From NCBI GenBank assembly GCA_024654345.1, contig JANLIN010000094.1:1-11417 (forward strand): a stretch of 11,417 nt of DNA. The letters are read 5' to 3'. The translations under genes were made by a program, and so were the position numbers. A model generated the notes under the pieces. The model ran no database searches, was not told where the DNA came from, and saw only the letters and a list, made by a program, of their open reading frames with translations. The stretch comes from Candidatus Komeilibacteria bacterium. GTDB lineage: Bacteria > Patescibacteriota > Patescibacteriia > UBA1558. Positions 1-6,269 of this stretch are shown here, piece by piece (within the stretch, counting starts at the first letter, position 1; each line of letters starts with the position of its first letter).

Positions 1-41
1 AAGGACCAAGCTTTAGCGAAGAAGGACAATAAGAATATCGT
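1..41. repeat. Direct repeat A, copy 1
   Basis: This 41-base sequence recurs at 146-186 with one mismatch (position 28 against 173), 145 bases further on. It contains the short motif TTAGCGAAG, variants of which (YAGCGAAG) occur five times in the first 325 bases, near 14, 104, 141, 159 and 316. No start codon and reading frame of useful length covers it. It is part of a non-coding repeat patch in front of the GIY-YIG gene and probably continues beyond the window edge. Confidence 0.85.
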
Positions 42-60
42 AGTCGCAGTACGTTGCGCT

Positions 61-114
61 ACGAATGGCGAGCCAATTTGAAAAATATCTATTATTTTCG
101 CGTCAGCGAAGAAT
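61..114. repeat. Direct repeat B, copy 1
   Basis: The 16 bases ACGAATGGCGAGCCAA at 61-76 recur exactly at 273-288, and TCGCGTCAGCGAAGAA at 99-114 recurs with one change at 310-325. The sequence between is more diverged. Together with repeat A this shows that the first ~325 bases are an A-B module present twice, with B 212 bases apart but A only 145 bases apart. The difference is accounted for by the hairpin insert at 207-272. Confidence 0.75.
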
Positions 115-145
115 GTCCTGAGACACATGGTCCGTAGCTTCAGCG

Positions 146-186
146 AAGGACCAAGCTTTAGCGAAGAAGGACGATAAGAATATCGT
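146..186. repeat. Direct repeat A, copy 2
   Basis: Second copy of the 41-base repeat at 1-41 (40 of 41 identical). It directly follows a related partial unit (about 134-150, AGCTTCAGCGAAGGA), so the patch is built from repeated shorter YAGCGAAG-containing modules. Just upstream, TGGTCC (128-133) and GGACCA (148-153) form an imperfect inverted repeat around the motif. Confidence 0.85.
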
Positions 187-206
187 GAATTGCTATACAT
201 TGCGCT

Positions 207-268
207 TCCTCCTTCACTCGTCACGTCAGACGTGATGAGTCACGTCAGATGCGACGAGCTGCGGAGGA
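207..268. repeat. 62-base hairpin insert within the A-B repeat
   Basis: Copy 2 of the A-B module reads ATTGCGCT then this segment then ACGAATGGCG, whereas copy 1 goes directly from GTTGCGCT (about 53-60) to ACGAATGGCG, so about 66 bases (207-272) are extra. The extra piece folds on itself: TCCTCC (207-212) with GGAGGA (263-268), a symmetric 4/4 internal loop, CTCGTC (217-222) with GACGAG (253-258), four more pairs, then GACGTGA (229-235) with TCACGTC (240-246) around a TGAG loop. This is what a small palindromic insertion sequence would look like. Whether it is mobile is inference. Confidence 0.6.
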
Positions 269-272
269 CAAG

Positions 273-325
273 ACGAATGGCGAGCCAAGTATGACTAATA
301 TCATTCTTTTCGTGTCAGCGAAGAA
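273..325. repeat. Direct repeat B, copy 2
   Basis: Second copy of repeat B (first copy 61-114), ending shortly before the GIY-YIG gene. Both ends are near-identical to copy 1 (16/16 and 15/16 bases); the middle has drifted. No gene is visible in it. Confidence 0.75.
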
Positions 326-371
326 GAAGTAACTAGCAAAAGTGCAGTCGATTAATGTTATCTCTATAAAT

Positions 372-629
372 ATGACTTACTTTGTATACTTAGCTCGTTG
401 CGCTGATAATTCTATTTACACCGGCTACTGCAAAGATATCGTCGCTCGCGAACGCAAACACAACCAAGGCGACGGAGCTAAATACACCCGACAAAGAAGG
501 CCGATAACGGTAGTCTATAGTGAAAAATATCGCACCTTGAGTGCCGCCCTAAAAAGAGAACTTGCTCTGAAAAAGTTAACCAAGTTAAAAAAAGAAGATC
601 TTATAAGATCAGTGAAACATTCTCAATAA
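372..629 (+). CDS. Small GIY-YIG nuclease-domain protein (UPF0213/YhbQ-like)
   Basis: Encodes about 85 residues that are essentially one GIY-YIG domain. Visible landmarks are the N-terminal strand TYFVYLARCADNS, the YTG of the YIG motif (residues 16-18), Arg27 in ARERKHN where the family has its catalytic Arg region, GAKYTR, and the C-terminal helix KRELALKKL carrying the conserved acidic residue. Members of this family are DNA nucleases or nuclease-like proteins; the small stand-alone ones have mostly unproven roles in DNA repair or recombination. I chose the ATG at 372 because family proteins begin right at this strand; a GTG at 342 would add ten unrelated residues. There is no Shine-Dalgarno. 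It follows the repeat patch at 1-325, which may or may not be functionally linked. Confidence 0.85.
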   Translation: MTYFVYLARCADNSIYTGYCKDIVARERKHNQGDGAKYTRQRRPITVVYSEKYRTLSAALKRELALKKLTKLKKEDLIRSVKHSQ

Positions 630-694
630 AGAAGATTTAATCGTCATTGTATCTTGTTTATTGGTAATGTTTGTTACTCTTCTCTCAAATTAAT

Positions 695-745
695 GGGATT
701 TGGTTGGTACACCCTACATACCGATATCAATCCCAAGTAACCAAC
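695..745 (+). promoter_or_regulatory. Crossing inverted repeats upstream of RNase J
   Basis: In the 155-base gap before rnj, GGGATT (695-700) is complementary to AATCCC (729-734), and GTTGGT (703-708) is complementary to ACCAAC (740-745). The two pairings cross, so they would form a pseudoknot or two exclusive hairpins in a 5' leader RNA. Ribonuclease genes are often self-regulated through their leaders, so a regulatory role is conceivable, but six-base pairings can arise by chance. I see no convincing -35/-10 pair in this gap and no Shine-Dalgarno in front of the ATG at 785. Confidence 0.25.
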
Positions 746-784
746 TCTCCACAATTTAATAAGCATTAATAAGTAATTTTAGTT

Positions 785-2698
785 ATGAACGCAAAATCAA
801 ATTTCAGCGGTCCCGGTAATTCCAGGAAAGTAGGCGGTCAGATCCCAAAAAAGACCACCAATCAATCCGGCAATGTCCGTCAATCCGCCAAGAAACAAGC
901 GCGAAAAACCGCCATGACCTCGGCTAACGGTTCCAAGACCAGTTACCAGGTGGCCAGAGGCTCTTTTCGCAGCCATAACCGTGATGTTCGCCCGCAAACA
1001 AAGACGGCAACATCAAATCAAATAACCACCGGCCCAGGGCTAAGGATTTATCCGCTCGGAGGCCAAGAAGAGGTCGGGCGTAATTGCACCGTCTTTGAAT
1101 ATGAAAACGATATCGTCATATTGGACATGGGTATGCAATTTTCCGACGAAGATCATCCCGGTATAGACTATATCATTCCTAATGTCGCCTCTCTTCGAGG
1201 AAAAGAAAAAAACATCCGCGGAGTCATATTTAGCCATGGTCACTTGGATCATATAGGAGCCGCGCCGATTTTACTGGAGCAACTTGGCAACCCGCCAATC
1301 ATTGGACGTAAATTAACATTAGCAATGGTAAAACACCGACAAGAGGATTATAAACACGGCACCACAAAACATCTTAACACAATTGCCATCAATTCGCTTG
1401 ACGATAAATTAAAGTTGGGCAAATTCAATGTCAGTTTTTTCCAGGTCGAACACTCTATCGTAGACGCGGTGGGTGTAATTCTACAAACACCTCACGGTAC
1501 CGTTATTCATCCGGGAGATTGGTTAATAGAAGACGATCCTCTCCAAGGCAAAGCGCTGGATTATCGCCCACTGGCCAAATTACCATCACCCCGTATTTTG
1601 ATGCTGGAAAGTTTGGGTGTGGCTTATAATAACAAGCGGACTCCAGTCAAAACAACCCTCGCAAACTTGGAAAATCTTATTAGTAGCGCTACCGGTCGTA
1701 TAATTATCGGTACCTTTGCTTCACAGCTAGAACGCATCACGCATCTCCTCGCTTATGCGGAAAAAATAGGCAAGAAGGTGGCACTTGATGGTTATAGTAT
1801 GAAGATGAACGTTCGTATTGCGCAGGAACTGGGCTACATTCCACCCCATAAAAAAACTCTTATTTCCATTGAGGAGGTGCATAAATTTCCGGAAAATAAG
1901 ATAGTGATAATATGCACCGGTGCCCAGGGTGAGCCCAATGCCGTGTTCTCACGGATCGTCAATGGCAGTCATCGTTTCATCAATATCAAAAAATCCGACA
2001 CCGTCCTCTTCTCCTCCTCTGTTATTCCTGGTAATGAACGATCGATTCAGAAGATAAAGGATAAGATTTATCGGATGAGCGACAATGTCATTCACAACAG
2101 CATCATGGATATTCACTCCGGCGGACATGCTAACGCGGATGATATCAAGAACATTCTTCACCAAATAAACCCTGATTATTTTTTGCCCGTATATGCCAAT
2201 CATTACATGTTGGTAGAGGCAAAGAAATTAGCTCTCCGGGAAGGCTTCAGAGAAGATCAGGTATTTGTACTGGATAACGGGAATATTATTGAGTTCCAAC
2301 AAGGTAAGAAGCCGCAGGTGTTGAAAGAGAAAGTGAATACTGATTATGTCATGGTAGATGGTTTGGGTGTAGGTGACATTTCCGAAGTGGTACTGCGTGA
2401 CCGACGCATGATGTCTGAGGATGGTATGATCGTGGTGATCGTCACGGTGAGATCAAAGACGGGAGAGCTGGCTTCTTCTCCGGATCTGATATCGCGCGGC
2501 TTCATACACATGAAGGAAAATAAGAAGCTAGTCGAGCAGACGCGTACGCAGGTAAAAACGGTAGTCGCTGAAAATAACCCTCGGCACATGCCCACTGATA
2601 ATTTCCTCCGTGATAAAATACGTAATGAAATTGGACAGTTTCTCTTCAACAAAACCAAAAGACGTCCGATGGTCCTGCCGGTCATTATTGAGGTTTAA
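785..2698 (+). CDS. rnj: Ribonuclease J (metallo-beta-lactamase/beta-CASP RNase)
   Basis: 637-residue RNase J, a 5'-to-3' exo- and endoribonuclease of mRNA decay and RNA maturation. The first ~82 residues are basic, rich in Lys, Arg, Ser, Asn and Gln, and probably disordered; the catalytic part starts near GLRIYPLGGQEEVGRN. The metallo-beta-lactamase signature HGHLDH is at residues 151-156, further metal ligands are His223 (EHSIVD) and Asp245 (HPGDW), and the beta-CASP part has an acidic motif A (LESLG) and motif B as HSGGHA (444-449). Motif C is unusual: where relatives have PVHGE this protein has PVYAN (468-472), with Tyr470 replacing the expected metal-binding His and a His three residues later. 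B. subtilis RNase J1 is about 555 residues; the N-terminal tail explains the extra length. It is followed by its own terminator, so it looks monocistronic. Confidence 0.95.
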   Translation: MNAKSNFSGPGNSRKVGGQIPKKTTNQSGNVRQSAKKQARKTAMTSANGSKTSYQVARGSFRSHNRDVRPQTKTATSNQITTGPGLRIYPLGGQEEVGRNCTVFEYENDIVILDMGMQFSDEDHPGIDYIIPNVASLRGKEKNIRGVIFSHGHLDHIGAAPILLEQLGNPPIIGRKLTLAMVKHRQEDYKHGTTKHLNTIAINSLDDKLKLGKFNVSFFQVEHSIVDAVGVILQTPHGTVIHPGDWLIEDDPLQGKALDYRPLAKLPSPRILMLESLGVAYNNKRTPVKTTLANLENLISSATGRIIIGTFASQLERITHLLAYAEKIGKKVALDGYSMKMNVRIAQELGYIPPHKKTLISIEEVHKFPENKIVIICTGAQGEPNAVFSRIVNGSHRFINIKKSDTVLFSSSVIPGNERSIQKIKDKIYRMSDNVIHNSIMDIHSGGHANADDIKNILHQINPDYFLPVYANHYMLVEAKKLALREGFREDQVFVLDNGNIIEFQQGKKPQVLKEKVNTDYVMVDGLGVGDISEVVLRDRRMMSEDGMIVVIVTVRSKTGELASSPDLISRGFIHMKENKKLVEQTRTQVKTVVAENNPRHMPTDNFLRDKIRNEIGQFLFNKTKRRPMVLPVIIEV

Positions 2699-2718
2699 TA
2701 AAGATCACTGAAGAGCGG

Positions 2719-2769
2719 GGATGAAGGCGATGTAAGGATTATGGCCTTATCACCTCATCCTCCATTTTT
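2719..2769 (+). terminator. Probable intrinsic terminator of RNase J
   Basis: Twenty bases after the rnj stop, the strand GGATGA...AAGG (2719-2737) can pair with CCTTATCACCTCATCC (2745-2760), with small bulges and a C/A mismatch, leaving a 7-base loop. Five T's follow at 2765-2769. The imperfect stem lowers confidence. Confidence 0.5.
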
Positions 2770-2806
2770 CACGGGGCTCGACCGGTGTTCCCTCTGGGGC
2801 TGTTTA

Positions 2807-2815
2807 TGCTACAAT
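2807..2815 (+). promoter_or_regulatory. Extended -10 promoter placing the trpS transcript start at its ATG
   Basis: TG at 2807-2808, one base, then TACAAT at 2810-2815 match an extended -10 element (TGnTATAAT) except for one base. The usual spacing puts the +1 at about 2822, which is the A of the trpS ATG. No good -35 is visible, as expected for an extended -10 promoter, and there is no Shine-Dalgarno upstream of the ATG. A leaderless trpS mRNA is therefore likely. Confidence 0.5.
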
Positions 2816-2821
2816 AGTGTT

Positions 2822-3808
2822 ATGAGTAATAAATCAACAATTCTTTTTTCCGGCATTCAACCAACGGGCGAGATTCACATCGGCAATTATTTGGGCGCTC
2901 TGAAAAATTGGGTGGCTCTGCAAACTGATTATCAGGCCCTTTATTGCGTGGTGGATCTGCATGCTCTGACAATCGAACAAAACCCCCAGGAATTTGCTGA
3001 TCAGATACGACGCACCGCCATTGATCTACTGGCTTTGGGTATCAATCCTGACACTGCCACACTTTTTGTCCAGAGCCATGTCCGTGAACATAGCGAATTG
3101 GCTTGGCTTCTTAACACTCTAACACCGATTGCTGAGCTGGAGAGAATGACACAGTTCAAAGATAAGGCTCAGAAAAACAAGGCCAACATAAATATGGGTC
3201 TATTTGACTACCCGGTGCTAATGGCGGCCGATATTCTTCTCTATCATGGCGAAGCGGTGCCGGTCGGTGAAGATCAGGTACAACATATTGAGCTCACTAA
3301 CATGCTGGCCAGAAAGTTTAACAACAAATACGGTCAGACTTTCCAACCCGTCAAACCTCTCCTCACGGCCGGTGCCAGAATTATGTCTTTGACCGAGCCC
3401 GATAAGAAAATGAGTAAATCCTTGGGTACCAAAAATTATATTGCTCTCCGTGATGATGCTGATACTATCAGAAAAAAGGTAAGTCGTGCCATCACGGCCG
3501 GCGATAACACTGCGGACGAAATGCCGATCGGAGTCAGGAATCTATTCACTCTGCTACGAGAATTTGACCAAGACGCCTGTACCAAATTTGAGTCGGACTA
3601 CCACGAGGGCACAATCCAGTATTCCTTACTCAAAGAAACATTGGCTGAGGCAATTATTTCTCATCTAAAACCAGTGCAAAGTAAAATCAAGGATCTGGAA
3701 GATGATATAGCTATGGTGGATAAAGTCTTAAAAAAGGGTGCAGCGCAAGCGTCGTCAATAGCCGCCACCAATATGAAAGTTATCAGACAAAAAATGGGTT
3801 TGCTCTAA
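2822..3808 (+). CDS. trpS: Tryptophanyl-tRNA synthetase
   Basis: 328-residue class I aminoacyl-tRNA synthetase that charges tRNA(Trp) with tryptophan using ATP. It has the HIGH-type motif HIGN at residues 19-22 within TGEIHIGNYLGA, the family segment GLFDYPVLMAADILLYHGE followed by VPVGEDQVQHIELT, and KMSKS at 196-200. Length matches bacterial TrpRS (about 330). I chose the ATG at 2822: the frame is open upstream to an ATG at 2741, but the added 27 residues resemble no TrpRS, and they overlap both the rnj terminator and the promoter. With the start at 2822 the protein begins a few residues before the FSGIQPTG strand, as usual. It converges on the receiver-domain gene with a shared terminator between them. 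Confidence 0.96.
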   Translation: MSNKSTILFSGIQPTGEIHIGNYLGALKNWVALQTDYQALYCVVDLHALTIEQNPQEFADQIRRTAIDLLALGINPDTATLFVQSHVREHSELAWLLNTLTPIAELERMTQFKDKAQKNKANINMGLFDYPVLMAADILLYHGEAVPVGEDQVQHIELTNMLARKFNNKYGQTFQPVKPLLTAGARIMSLTEPDKKMSKSLGTKNYIALRDDADTIRKKVSRAITAGDNTADEMPIGVRNLFTLLREFDQDACTKFESDYHEGTIQYSLLKETLAEAIISHLKPVQSKIKDLEDDIAMVDKVLKKGAAQASSIAATNMKVIRQKMGLL

Positions 3809-3825
3809 AGTACTGACAAGAAATG

Positions 3826-3856
3826 AAAAACAGCCGAATTTATTCGACTGTTTTTT
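3826..3856. terminator. Bidirectional terminator between trpS and the receiver-domain gene
   Basis: AAAAACAG (3826-3833) pairs with CTGTTTTT (3848-3855), and CGAA (3835-3838) with TTCG (3843-3846), with one C/A mismatch between the two blocks and a TTTA loop. A run of six T's at 3851-3856 follows on the + strand, and the A's at 3826-3830 give a T run on the - strand. It lies between two convergent stops (3808 and 3866) and can serve both. Confidence 0.8.
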
Positions 3857-3865
3857 GTAACTTTT

Positions 3866-4270
3866 TTATGAAGCCAGTGCGGCCGGTAAATCTTTTCTGA
3901 TAGCCACCAAAAGGGTAGCTAAGCCAGATAAAGGATCTTTTTCAGCACGAGCCAGAAAGCGGATCCGAGGTTTTGAGGACAGTAAACTGATCACACTTTC
4001 TCGAAGTAACTGTCCCGGAGACCAAACAATTATCACCGGGTCAGGCAGTAAGTCCCGGATATCAAGGATTTTTCCTGCCTCATCATTTTCATCATACCAG
4101 CGTATCCGCAGGCTGATAATAATAAAATCCGGTTGGAAATCGCGGGCCTTTCGCCGAGCCGTTATCGCGTTGTGACAATACACAACTTCATACGCCCCAG
4201 TCCAGGTTTTTTGCACTTGTCGCCAGCTAACCAAGTCAGTGCCGACGAACATGATTTTTAGTTTTTTCAA
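3866..4270 (-). CDS. Degenerate response-regulator receiver domain protein
   Basis: 134-residue single-domain protein with the receiver (CheY-like) pattern: an N-terminal strand KIMFVGTD, PDFIIIS at 47-53, PVIIVWSPG (strand 4, Ser84 at the Thr/Ser switch position) and FLARAEKDP with Lys111 matching the conserved Lys. Two key features are missing. The phospho-acceptor Asp is Ser53, and the usual acidic pair after strand 1 is reduced to GTD (Asp12). It therefore probably cannot be phosphorylated in the normal way and may be a pseudo-receiver used for protein contacts. There is no output domain and no kinase nearby. The start is TTG at 4270, chosen because AGGAGG (4275-4280) lies 4 bases upstream; an internal ATG at codon 7 is too far from that site and would cut into strand 1. 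Confidence 0.7.
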   Translation of the reverse strand: MKKLKIMFVGTDLVSWRQVQKTWTGAYEVVYCHNAITARRKARDFQPDFIIISLRIRWYDENDEAGKILDIRDLLPDPVIIVWSPGQLLRESVISLLSSKPRIRFLARAEKDPLSGLATLLVAIRKDLPAALAS

Positions 4271-4274
4271 CGAA

Positions 4275-4280
4275 CCTCCT
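4275..4280 (-). promoter_or_regulatory. Strong Shine-Dalgarno for the TTG start of the receiver gene
   Basis: On the - strand AGGAGG is followed by TTCG and then TTG. It is the only consensus ribosome binding site seen before a gene in this window and decides in favour of the unusual TTG start. Confidence 0.7.
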
Positions 4281-4311
4281 ATTTGGAAATAGTTTTATAA
4301 AGGAATATAGT

Positions 4312-4340
4312 AACTTAGCGTATTTACTCAGATCTGTCAA
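4312..4340 (-). promoter_or_regulatory. Possible promoter of the receiver gene
   Basis: On the - strand a perfect -35 TTGACA (4340-4335) is followed after 17 bases by TAAGTT (4317-4312), a weak -10 match. A better -10-like TATATT (4309-4304) lies too far away (25 bases) to use this -35. The -35 abuts the T tail of the palindrome at 4339-4392. Transcription of the gene from here is plausible but not certain. Confidence 0.35.
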
Positions 4341-4392
4341 AAACGTGAGGTGTCCGGGCATCTATATAGATGCCCGGACACCTCACGTTTTT
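4339..4392. terminator. 54-base perfect palindrome, probable ancestral terminator of the mutase
   Basis: Positions 4339-4392 are an uninterrupted inverted repeat with 27-base arms, centred between 4365 and 4366, starting with AAAAACGTGAGG and ending with CCTCACGTTTTT. With A's at one end and T's at the other it can terminate transcription on both strands. It overlaps the last bases of the relic mutase stop codon (4391-4393), just as the hairpin at 11369 overlaps the folD stop. This suggests that it was the original terminator of the mutase gene before the 560-residue gene came to lie between them. Confidence 0.75.
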
Positions 4393-4499
4393 ATGTGATT
4401 TTTCCCTAATCTAAGCAGTTTCCTCGATAAGTAACCCTTCAGAAATTGCCTCCTAAATTATACCCACAAATAGCCCCGTCTGTGTGGACGGGGATTAAA
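4391..4499 (-). pseudogene. Relic of the 3' end of the phosphomannomutase gene
   Basis: Read on the - strand, this segment aligns with the true end of the mutase gene (6302 to about 6411). By hand alignment the last ~57 bases agree at about 46 positions. Translated in pieces it gives FNPRP for FNVRP, AISEGLLIEETA for ANSEELLNEKAA, and GKIT-stop for GKII-stop, with the stop codon TAA at 4393-4391 in the matching place. It carries two in-frame stops, a one-codon insertion, and one-base indels that shift the frame, so it is not expressed as protein. The similarity may extend weakly to about 4532 (DG with the same spacing to FN). It lies on the far side of the 560-residue gene from the intact mutase. 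Confidence 0.8.
4474..4493. repeat. Short GC-rich hairpin CCCCGTC/GACGGGG
   Basis: CCCCGTC (4474-4480) and GACGGGG (4487-4493) form a perfect 7-bp stem around a TGTGTG loop inside the mutase relic, near where the PSGSEP codons would be. It has no T tract and could be a chance product of decay or an extra transcription barrier. Confidence 0.4.
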
Positions 4500-4532
4500 C
4501 AAAAAGACAGCCGACTGATGAGGACGACCGTC
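4498..4532 (-). terminator. Intrinsic terminator of the 560-residue protein gene
   Basis: On the - strand, about 20 bases after the stop, GACGGTCG (4532-4525) pairs with CGGCTGTC (4513-4506), eight pairs including two G-T, with an 11-base loop. It is followed by TTTTTGTTT. Position and T tract fit a terminator. It overlaps the weakly similar end of the mutase relic. Confidence 0.6.
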
Positions 4533-4551
4533 TCTGCTTCCAAATGACCTT

Positions 4552-6234
4552 CTAGTAATTAGAAGACGTTCGTTCTGGGGGATTATTCTTGTAATGCTCT
4601 CTGACTTTTTCATCCAGTAAAACGCGATAATCTTGTCGACTGCCGCCACGTCTTTGGGCTATTAATTCCAATATAATTCCGGCGTGCATCTTGGCCCATT
4701 GGATCTGCGACGGCTGATTTTCATAATCTAAACCGCTATCCAGTTTGTCAGGGTTAAAACCAGCTTCCTGACGGCATTGGCGATCGTGCTTTTTCCAGGC
4801 GTCTATAATATCAGCGGCCAAAGCATTTTGTCTTGATTCTGGTGAGTTAAAATTATCAAAATCTCTTTCCATCTCTAAACACAGGTGCTGGTAGTCCAGA
4901 CCCCGTTTGGATGTTTCCGGACGACTGAAGAAGTTATTGAGATCGTTTAACAAAGTCTGTTCTCTCATACTGTGATAATCCCGACTGCTTTCTTCCGGTA
5001 GACGAGTATCTACTATAACATCGTTGGGTAAAATATGTTCAGCGGGAACGGTACTGAACTGTGCCAGTGTGTTATTTTCCGCGTCTTCTGGTTCCTGATC
5101 TGGCCCCGCCGGAAACGCCTCCACTCTTTCAGGCCGACGTCGACGAAATAATGATACCAAATACGGAAGTGAGGCTCCCAGTAAAAGAAGTAAGGGCAAC
5201 GGAATAAATAAGACGCTCTTGCGACCACCTTCCAATTCCACCTCGATCTCGATTTTTCGCATGGAGCCGATTATTTCATCTAGTTCTTTTTTTAGTTTCG
5301 GATCGCTGACCTTATCATCATTGTATTCCACAATCAAATTGAACAACCTCTCATATTCATCTTGACCAGGATAATTGGCGGCCAGTTCAAATAAACGTTC
5401 GAGATTCTCTTCCGCCGGCTGTATCTCGCTACCATATACATCCCCGACCTCTGCCGGAGTTTCAATACCCATTGCGGTCATCGCCTGTTTGGTAGCTTCC
5501 AAGCCAGCATGCCCGCGTTTCAGGGCAAGACGGATATTCTCCAAATCTGTTTTTTCCTTTTCCAAAGTTATCGGCCCTTTCGCCTGTGGGCCCTCAAATG
5601 AAGCAAAGCCGGTGACTTTCAAATTTTTTACTTTGAATTTTTGCGGATCAAGCGCCTCCGGATTATCACCCAGATAGGCCTCCTTATTTACCGCCAACCC
5701 CGTCAAAGAATTGTACAATTCTTGCTGAAGCTGTTGTTGAACGAACTTTACCATTAATTCATGATCGCTGGGTGTGACAGCTTCGCCAGCCTGCTGATCG
5801 GCTTCAAACAGTCTGGCGTACAGATAGGGTACCTGTATTTTAAAATTTTTATTCAGCTGTTCGTTGGTACCCACTTCCAATTGGGCGGGGAATAATAGGT
5901 GTAGATAATTAAAATCATAATTACCATCTTTGTCAGCATTGAACAAGGTAAATCTTCCCTCAGGCCAGTTTAAGCCGCTTTCCGTCTCGACGGAACTCTC
6001 TATATCGGAAGCGGACTGATTACTGTCCGGTTCCTGAGTACTCTGAAGGAGCTCCGATTTATTCTTATCTCTCGGCTTATAAAATTCCTGGTCGGCTTGT
6101 TGGGCGGGAGATTTGTCTATGGCCTGCAGAGAGGCCAGCAAACCCAGCATCATTACCTTAAAATTTGGGAAATTGGGAAATTTTTTCTTTTTTGGCACCT
6201 CTTGTATAGGAGGTTGAGTAAATTTTTCCTTCAT
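4552..6234 (-). CDS. Membrane-anchored protein of unknown function with possible OmpA-like region
   Basis: 560 residues; I do not recognise the whole protein. Residues 1-18 are basic and polar, then a short hydrophobic stretch (about 27-39) that could be a signal anchor, then a large polar, acidic region. Residues about 203-262 contain VTGFASFEG followed by LENIRLALKRGHAGLEATKQAM and MGI, which resembles the OmpA-like pattern (GHTD...G...N..LS..RA..V...L...G). A clear transmembrane helix covers about 342-362 (FIPLPLLLLLGASLPYLVSL), followed by FRRRRPE, which points to a cytoplasmic C-terminal part of ~195 polar residues. The predicted topology is outside, helix, inside. The ATG at 6234 has no Shine-Dalgarno, but a promoter lies 36-63 bases upstream. 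The gene sits between the intact mutase and a relic of the mutase tail, so it may be a later arrival. Confidence 0.75.
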   Translation of the reverse strand: MKEKFTQPPIQEVPKKKKFPNFPNFKVMMLGLLASLQAIDKSPAQQADQEFYKPRDKNKSELLQSTQEPDSNQSASDIESSVETESGLNWPEGRFTLFNADKDGNYDFNYLHLLFPAQLEVGTNEQLNKNFKIQVPYLYARLFEADQQAGEAVTPSDHELMVKFVQQQLQQELYNSLTGLAVNKEAYLGDNPEALDPQKFKVKNLKVTGFASFEGPQAKGPITLEKEKTDLENIRLALKRGHAGLEATKQAMTAMGIETPAEVGDVYGSEIQPAEENLERLFELAANYPGQDEYERLFNLIVEYNDDKVSDPKLKKELDEIIGSMRKIEIEVELEGGRKSVLFIPLPLLLLLGASLPYLVSLFRRRRPERVEAFPAGPDQEPEDAENNTLAQFSTVPAEHILPNDVIVDTRLPEESSRDYHSMREQTLLNDLNNFFSRPETSKRGLDYQHLCLEMERDFDNFNSPESRQNALAADIIDAWKKHDRQCRQEAGFNPDKLDSGLDYENQPSQIQWAKMHAGIILELIAQRRGGSRQDYRVLLDEKVREHYKNNPPERTSSNY

Positions 6235-6269
6235 AAATCACAGTTAATAATTAACTTTATGATAACACA

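Noticed and set aside
1..330. CRISPR array
   Set aside because: Only two copies of each repeat, unequal spacing, spacers not of uniform size and no cas genes.
701..715. T-box-like TGGTACACC in the RNase J leader
   Set aside because: The motif is incomplete, there is no specifier stem or antiterminator, and RNase J is not a T-box-type gene.
2741..2821. 27-residue N-terminal extension of TrpRS from an upstream ATG
   Set aside because: It overlaps the rnj terminator stem and the trpS promoter, and the residues do not resemble any TrpRS start.
4515..4522. CTGATGAG, the core of a hammerhead ribozyme
   Set aside because: The required GAAA after stem II and the cleavage-site partner are absent; the segment is better explained as a terminator loop on the - strand.
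4458..4649. Open frame on the - strand read as a 63-residue protein
   Set aside because: Its first part lies inside the 560-residue gene in another frame, and its end (FNPRP...) is explained by the mutase relic.
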